Origin: an uncultured Asticcacaulis sp.
GTDB lineage: Bacteria; Pseudomonadota; Alphaproteobacteria; Caulobacterales; Caulobacteraceae
Direction of reading: 5' to 3'
Assembly: GCA_946480125.1 (NCBI GenBank)
Contig: CAMLIY010000031.1
Location: 1 to 19,594, forward strand
Length of the DNA stretch: 19,594 nucleotides
The position numbers were made by a program, and so were the translations under genes. Under the pieces are notes generated by a model. It made no database searches. It was not told where the DNA came from and saw nothing but the letters and a program-made list of their open reading frames with translations. Shown piece by piece: positions 15,159 through 19,594 of the stretch. Positions within the stretch are counted from its first letter, which is position 1. Every line of letters begins with the position of its first letter.

Positions 15159-17891
15159 ATGTCTATCAAAGCCAGTCTGATGACATCAGGCGCCTGCGTG
15201 GCGCTTGTCATGATGGCCGCGCCGGCCTTCGCCCAGAATACCGGCCAGAATGCCGGCCAGAATGCTGCCCAGAATACTGCTACGGCAGATGCGGCGCCCG
15301 TCGCTGCCGCACCCGCAGAAGAGACCGTTGTTGTCGTAACCGGTCTGCGCAAGAGCCTGCAAAATGCGACAAACCTGAAGAAGAATGCGTCTCAGATTGT
15401 TGATTCGATCGTCGCCGAAGATATCGGCAAGATGCCGGACACCAATATCGCTGAAACCCTTCAGCGCATTCCTGGTGTGCAAATTTCCCGAAATACGCGT
15501 GGTGAAGGCAATGCCTATGTCGTTCATGGCCTGAAGCAGGTCATGACCACGGTCAACGGCCGGACCTTCTTCACCACCACCAATCGCAGCGCCAACCTAC
15601 TCGATTTTTCCGCCGACATCTTGTCCGGTGTCGATGTCTACAAGACCGCGACCGCCGACCAGATTGAGGGCGGCCTGGGTGGCCTGATCAATATTCATGC
15701 GGCGCGTCCCTTTGATTACAAGGGGTTCCACCTGTCAGCCACGGCGGCGGCAAATTACAGTGATATTCACGGTGATGTCACGCCGCGTCTGTCGGGCGCG
15801 GTCAGCAACCGCTGGAGCACATCGCATGGTGAGTTTGGCCTGCTTGCCGGCTTCCAGTATGAGCAGATCGATTCCGGCGGCTATCAGGTCAATGTCGGCT
15901 CTTACGGCGCGCGCACCAACCTTTACGATCGCAACGGAAACGGTACGTTGGGCGATGCCGATGATTCCGTTCTGGTCCCTTCCAAGCAAGCGGCTCAGTA
16001 TGAAGTCGGCGAACGTCGTCGGGGCTCGTTCTATACGTCCGGCCAGTGGCGTCCGAACGACGACCTGATGCTTTACACCGACTTCCTGTGGAACTATTCC
16101 GGTGGCCATTCCTCGACCGAGGCGCTTTCCCTGCGCACTGGCGCCGGCGACGGTGCGGTGGCTTCAGGGGGCTGGGATTTCAAGGATGGCACCAATATCC
16201 CGCAGAGCATGACCTTTGCCAATGCGCCCTTGCAATCGACGGCCAGCGCTGCCGATAACCCCTATAACAATTACAGCTTCGCAATGGGCGGCAAGTGGAA
16301 TATAGGCAAGCTGGTGGCGACCGGAGAGGTTTCCTATACCCGCAGCGTCGGGCCGTTCTATCTCCACTCCATGACCTTGCAAAGCGCCGGCACCACCGGC
16401 ACAGTGACACTTGGCAAGACGCCGGATATCAGCCTGTCGGGCGGCATCGATCCCACCAATCCCAACAATTTTGCCCTGCTGAACGTTTTCGATCTCGGCC
16501 AGAAATCGCTCGGTCGTGAAATCGCCTCGCGCATCGACCTGCGCTATGATTTCGACAGCGGTCCTATCAAGGCGGTACTGGCCGGCGCGCGCTATTCGAA
16601 CCACCACGCTACCAATGATGTCTATAGCATCACCTATAGCGCCGCTGCGCATCCGCTGTCCGTGCCTTTGTCGGCCATTACCGAACTGACGCCGGACGAC
16701 CTGTTCCACGGCCATGACAGTTCGCTGAATCAGTGGGCCGTGCTGAAATCCGATATTGTTCATGATCTGTCTGGCCTGCGCCGTCTGGTCGGCCTGCCGG
16801 ACAGCGATCCGCTTTATTCACTGGGCAGCCACTATACCTTTGATGAAAAGGTCACCTCTGCCTATGTCGAGGCGCTGTTTGGCTTCGATATCGGTTCGCT
16901 GCCGATCGATGGTAATATCGGCGTGCGCAATGTCCACACCGATCCGAGCCAGACGGTTTATGTCGCCGATGTCGCCGGTGCGGTGACCGATGTCGATGGC
17001 AAGACCTATAACGAAGTCACCGGTGGTCAATCTTACGATAATGTCCTGCCGAGCCTGAACGTACGCGCCAAGTTCACCGACGACCTGTTTCTGCGCCTGG
17101 CCTATTCCAAAGCCATCGCCCGTCCGGAATATGGCAACCTGTCGCCGGCCCTGATCCTCAATCAGACGACCTTTACCGGCAGCGGCGGCAATCCGGCGCT
17201 GAAACCCGTCGAAGCCGATCAGTATGACGCTTCGCTTGAATATTATTTTGGCCGCTCAGACTCCCTTGCGGTGTCGTTGTTTCAGAAGGATGTCGCTGGT
17301 TTTGTTCAGAGCTTCGCCAGTCCGGAAACCATCGATGGGGTGAACTATATCGTTACCCGCCCGCGCAATTCCGGCACGGGCACGATCAAGGGGTACGAAC
17401 TGAGCTATCAGCAGTTCTTCGACTTCCTGCCGTCTTTCTGGTCGGGGTTGGGCGTCCAGGCCAACTATACCCATGTCGATAGCGAGCTGTCGGTCTATGG
17501 CCAGACCTATACCGTGCCGGCGGAACAGCTTTCAAAAGACAGCTATAACTTCACGGGCATTTACGAAAAAGGCCCGCTGTCGGTCCACCTGTCCTATAAC
17601 TGGCGGTCGAAGTACCTGAACAGCACATCGGGCGACAGCGCTGCCCGGCCGGTATGGGAAGCGCCACTCTCCAGCCTCGACCTGTCGGCGACCTACAAGC
17701 TTAATGATCACGTGTCGCTGAAGGCCGATGTCGTCAATCTGGGTTATTCCTACCAACGCCTGTATTACGGGGCCTCGCCGCTGCCGGCCAATGCCTCGAC
17801 GGCAAACCTCGATTATGCGGCGCCGTTGATGCCGAGCCTGGCCAACCAACTCGACCGCAGTTTCGAAGTCGGTGTTCACATTACTTACTAA
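15159..17891 (+). CDS. TonB-dependent outer-membrane receptor (second), Xanthomonas/Caulobacter type
   Basis: 910 residues from the ATG at 15159, with AAAGGGA 6 bases upstream. An in-frame ATG at 15090 lies in the leader hairpin and adds 23 residues before the signal peptide, so it is rejected. Sec signal with AFA cleavage near residue 25; a short Asn/Gln/Gly/Ala repeat (26-41); TonB box ETVVVVTG (55-62); plug domain (about 75-190) with IVAEDIGKMPDTNIAETLQRI and GVQISR, the hallmark of the large receptor group expanded in Xanthomonas and Caulobacter. The barrel ends FEVGVHITY with a terminal aromatic. Such receptors often import plant-derived oligosaccharides. Lying between GH95 and CE15 genes, it probably takes up decorated hemicellulose fragments. 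It has its own promoter and is followed by an intrinsic terminator. Confidence 0.96.
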   Translation: MSIKASLMTSGACVALVMMAAPAFAQNTGQNAGQNAAQNTATADAAPVAAAPAEETVVVVTGLRKSLQNATNLKKNASQIVDSIVAEDIGKMPDTNIAETLQRIPGVQISRNTRGEGNAYVVHGLKQVMTTVNGRTFFTTTNRSANLLDFSADILSGVDVYKTATADQIEGGLGGLINIHAARPFDYKGFHLSATAAANYSDIHGDVTPRLSGAVSNRWSTSHGEFGLLAGFQYEQIDSGGYQVNVGSYGARTNLYDRNGNGTLGDADDSVLVPSKQAAQYEVGERRRGSFYTSGQWRPNDDLMLYTDFLWNYSGGHSSTEALSLRTGAGDGAVASGGWDFKDGTNIPQSMTFANAPLQSTASAADNPYNNYSFAMGGKWNIGKLVATGEVSYTRSVGPFYLHSMTLQSAGTTGTVTLGKTPDISLSGGIDPTNPNNFALLNVFDLGQKSLGREIASRIDLRYDFDSGPIKAVLAGARYSNHHATNDVYSITYSAAAHPLSVPLSAITELTPDDLFHGHDSSLNQWAVLKSDIVHDLSGLRRLVGLPDSDPLYSLGSHYTFDEKVTSAYVEALFGFDIGSLPIDGNIGVRNVHTDPSQTVYVADVAGAVTDVDGKTYNEVTGGQSYDNVLPSLNVRAKFTDDLFLRLAYSKAIARPEYGNLSPALILNQTTFTGSGGNPALKPVEADQYDASLEYYFGRSDSLAVSLFQKDVAGFVQSFASPETIDGVNYIVTRPRNSGTGTIKGYELSYQQFFDFLPSFWSGLGVQANYTHVDSELSVYGQTYTVPAEQLSKDSYNFTGIYEKGPLSVHLSYNWRSKYLNSTSGDSAARPVWEAPLSSLDLSATYKLNDHVSLKADVVNLGYSYQRLYYGASPLPANASTANLDYAAPLMPSLANQLDRSFEVGVHITY
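15234..15281 (+). repeat. Four tandem 12-base units in the receptor N-terminus
   Basis: Each unit begins CAGAAT (15234, 15246, 15258, 15270) and continues with ACCGGC, GCCGGC, GCTGCC or ACTGCT. They encode the QN-x-x repeat directly after the signal peptide and before the TonB box. The unit is a multiple of three, so gain or loss keeps the frame and only changes linker length. Confidence 0.85.
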
Positions 17892-17910
17892 GCCTGTAAA
17901 CTGTGTAAGG

Positions 17911-17944
17911 GGCCGCCTTTCCTGAAAGGGAAGGGCGGCCTTTT
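17911..17944 (+). terminator. Intrinsic terminator between second receptor and CE15 gene
   Basis: GGCCGCC (17911-17917) pairs with GGCGGCC (17934-17940); the inner CTTTCC/GGGAAG bases extend the stem imperfectly. TTTT follows at 17941-17944. It starts 19 bases after the receptor stop and ends 8 bases before the strong ribosome site of the CE15 gene, so that gene depends on readthrough unless it has an unseen promoter. Confidence 0.85.
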
Positions 17945-17964
17945 CGTATATCAAGGAGGCGATG

Positions 17965-19248
17965 ATGCGCGGTAGACTGTTTGTCCCGGTTCTGATGTCG
18001 ATGGCCGTTGCCATGCCGGTAAGCGCGGTCACGCCTGGCATGGCCGGGCCTGACGGCAATTTTGACGAAGCGCGGGCAGGCCATTATACCCTGCCGGACC
18101 CGCTGGTCATGCAGGATGGCCGGCCTGTGACGTCAGCGAAGATGTGGCAGGCGGAGCGCCGCCCGGAACTGCTGAAGCTGTTCGAGGATAACATCTTCGG
18201 CGTGTCGCCGGCGGCGCCAAAGCATATGCGTTTTGACATCACCGACAATGATACCAAAGCGCTGGGCGGCCTCGCCACGCGCAAACAGATCACGATCTAT
18301 CTCGATGGTCGGGATCAGGGACCGCAGATGCGTGTCCTGCTCTATCTGCCCAATGGCGTAAAGACGGCGCCGGTCTTTGTCGGGCTTAATTTCCACGGCA
18401 ACCAGGCGATCAATCCGGACCCGGCCATCGACATCACCACCACCTGGCTGACCGATTACCAATCGCCCGGCATCATCAAGCATCACGCCACAGCCGCCTC
18501 GCGTGGACAGGACGCGGCGGAATGGCCGCTGCAACAGATATTGTCAGCCGGCTATGGCGTGGCGACCTTCGCGCCCGGCGATCTTTACCCGGACAGTGAC
18601 GGCATGATCGCCGAAAGCGTCCATCCTTATTACGGCACACAGGGTTCCGCCCCCAATCACTGGGGCGCTATCGCCACCTGGGCCTGGGGTTTGAGCCGCG
18701 TTTATGACTATCTGGTGACCGACAAACAGGTGGATGCGAAGCGCGTCATCGTCATTGGCCATTCGCGCTATGGCAAGGCAGCGCTGTGGGCCGGAGCCAG
18801 CGATCCACGCTTCGCCATGGTGGTCTCCAACGATTCCGGCGAAGGTGGCGCCAAGCTTTATCGCCGCAATTTCGGTGAGAGTATCCGGGTGATGAACACC
18901 TACTGGTTCGCGCCACGTTTCAAGACCTATGCCTCGCGTGAGCAGGATCTGCCGATAGATGCCCATGAACTGATCGCGCTGGTGGCGCCGCGTCCGGTCT
19001 ATGTCGCCACCGCCACCGAAGACCTGTGGGGCGATCCGAAAGGGGAATTTCTCGCTGCCAAGGCGGCCGACCCGGTCTATCGCCTGCTGGGTAAGGACGG
19101 TCTGGGTGTGACTGAGATGCCGCCGCCGGATACGCCGGTCCATACCACGATCGGTTTTCATAATCGCATCGGCGTGCATGAGATCACCACCTATGACTGG
19201 ACGCAATATATCCGTTTTGCGGACAGTCACCTGCCGCCCGCGAAATGA
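17965..19248 (+). CDS. CE15 glucuronoyl (4-O-methylglucuronate) methylesterase-like protein
   Basis: 427 residues, alpha/beta-hydrolase fold. CE15 enzymes hydrolyse esters of 4-O-methyl-D-glucuronate side chains on xylan, including lignin-carbohydrate ester bonds. Visible: nucleophile motif GHSRYGK (265-271, Ser267), acid-containing NDSGEGG (289-295, Glu293), and catalytic His405 in GFHNRIGVHEI. Substrate-site stretches FAPGDLYPDSDG (202-213) and HWGAIATWAWGLSR (232-245) also match the family. The signal peptide is Sec type (LFVPVLMSMAVAMPVSA, cleavage near 21). AAGGAGG at 17953-17959 lies 5 bases before this ATG and only 2 before an ATG at 17962, so I prefer 17965; the difference is one Met. 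It follows the receptor terminator and precedes a GntR regulator by 69 bases. Length is normal for single-domain bacterial members. Confidence 0.93.
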   Translation: MRGRLFVPVLMSMAVAMPVSAVTPGMAGPDGNFDEARAGHYTLPDPLVMQDGRPVTSAKMWQAERRPELLKLFEDNIFGVSPAAPKHMRFDITDNDTKALGGLATRKQITIYLDGRDQGPQMRVLLYLPNGVKTAPVFVGLNFHGNQAINPDPAIDITTTWLTDYQSPGIIKHHATAASRGQDAAEWPLQQILSAGYGVATFAPGDLYPDSDGMIAESVHPYYGTQGSAPNHWGAIATWAWGLSRVYDYLVTDKQVDAKRVIVIGHSRYGKAALWAGASDPRFAMVVSNDSGEGGAKLYRRNFGESIRVMNTYWFAPRFKTYASREQDLPIDAHELIALVAPRPVYVATATEDLWGDPKGEFLAAKAADPVYRLLGKDGLGVTEMPPPDTPVHTTIGFHNRIGVHEITTYDWTQYIRFADSHLPPAK

Positions 19249-19249
19249 A

Positions 19250-19277
19250 TTGGACTGATGTGGCCGTCTGATATATT
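19250..19277 (+). promoter_or_regulatory. Candidate promoter of the GntR-family regulator
   Basis: TTGGAC (19250-19255), a 16-base spacer and TATATT (19272-19277), 40 bases before the regulator ATG. The spacer contains GTCTGATA (19266-19273), an octamer also present in the spacer of the receptor promoter (15060-15067), which suggests autoregulation. Confidence 0.5.
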
Positions 19278-19317
19278 TACGGAATCGATACTACAGGCGG
19301 CAGATCACGGGAACGCA

Positions 19318-19594
19318 ATGTCCATGGCGGCGGATAATCACAAGCTCTATCAGAATATTATCGCGGCCTTGCAGGCGGATATCGCCGAAGGGCGGTTCCG
19401 CGAAGGCGACCGCCTGCCGCCGGAACGGGTTCTGGTTGAGCGCTTCCAGGTCAGCCGCCTGACGATCCGCGAAGCCATGATCGGCATGGAAATCCTGGGG
19501 CTGGTGGCGGCCAAGCGCGGATCGGGTGTCTATGTCACGGCGCCGCCGGCGGATGGTCTGGCCACAAGTGAACTGGATATTGGCGCTTTTGAAT
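19318..19594 (+). CDS. GntR-family transcriptional regulator, FadR/UxuR subgroup, N-terminal part
   Basis: 92 complete codons are visible before the window ends. GGGA lies 5 bases before the ATG; Met3 at 19324 is an alternative start. The winged helix-turn-helix is complete: IIAALQADIAEGRFREGDRL, PPERVLVERFQVSRLTIREA, and EILGLVAAKRGSGVYV. The next residues, LDIGAFE, look like the opening of an FCD ligand-binding domain in UxuR/ExuR-like proteins, which respond to hexuronates or related acids. Its position after a glucuronoyl esterase suggests it senses a uronate or a breakdown product of glucuronoxylan and controls this locus. The ligand domain is missing from the window, so the effector is inference. 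Confidence 0.9.
   Translation, partial: MSMAADNHKLYQNIIAALQADIAEGRFREGDRLPPERVLVERFQVSRLTIREAMIGMEILGLVAAKRGSGVYVTAPPADGLATSELDIGAFE

Noticed and set aside
1..19594. CRISPR arrays, tRNA or rRNA genes, insertion sequences, phage genes
   Set aside because: No regularly spaced repeats, cloverleaf-like sequences, transposase or integrase motifs were seen on either strand.

Overview
This window reads as chromosomal DNA of an alphaproteobacterium of the Caulobacteraceae, most like Asticcacaulis or Caulobacter. The basis is the pair of long TonB-dependent receptors (the second closely follows the Xanthomonas/Caulobacter receptor type), the cupin_8 protein beside a receptor, the moderately high GC, and a promoter that fits the Caulobacter housekeeping pattern (TTGACA then TANAWC). 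The genus is inferred from gene content and style; there is no rRNA or other marker gene.

Layout. 1-1249 (minus): the start of an MHS-type MFS transporter, preceded in the same direction by a cupin_8/JmjC-like protein. 1250-1551: an AT-rich divergent control region. 1552-6964 (plus): a TonB-dependent receptor, an intrinsic terminator, then a Tat-exported enzyme of probable six-hairpin glycosidase fold that I cannot assign to a family. 7062-8651: an ABC-F ATPase. 8750-12153: a three-gene branched-chain 2-oxoacid dehydrogenase operon (E1 alpha, E1 beta, E2; no E3). 12154-12619: a 466-base gap that appears to hold a small RNA transcribed leftward. 12647-19594: a carbohydrate locus with a Tat-exported GH95 enzyme, a second TonB-dependent receptor, an intrinsic terminator, a CE15 glucuronoyl esterase, and the start of a FadR/UxuR-type GntR regulator.

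How the parts fit. The right-hand locus looks like a small glycan-utilisation island. CE15 enzymes cut the ester between 4-O-methylglucuronate on xylan and lignin, GH95 enzymes remove terminal alpha-L-fucose or alpha-L-galactose, the receptor would import released oligosaccharides, and the GntR protein is the likely local regulator. GH95 carries Thr where fucosidases have an active-site His, which raises the possibility of L-galactose removal from complex glucuronoarabinoxylan. Both receptor genes are followed at once by an intrinsic terminator and then, with a good ribosome site, by a secreted enzyme gene; this suggests transcriptional attenuation that yields much receptor and little enzyme. 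The most novel candidate is the leftward small RNA near 12363-12458. It has a promoter-like pair, a 5' hairpin, an anti-Shine-Dalgarno stretch and a terminator whose stem pairs fully only in the minus-strand RNA.

No tRNA, rRNA, CRISPR array, insertion sequence or phage gene was recognised.
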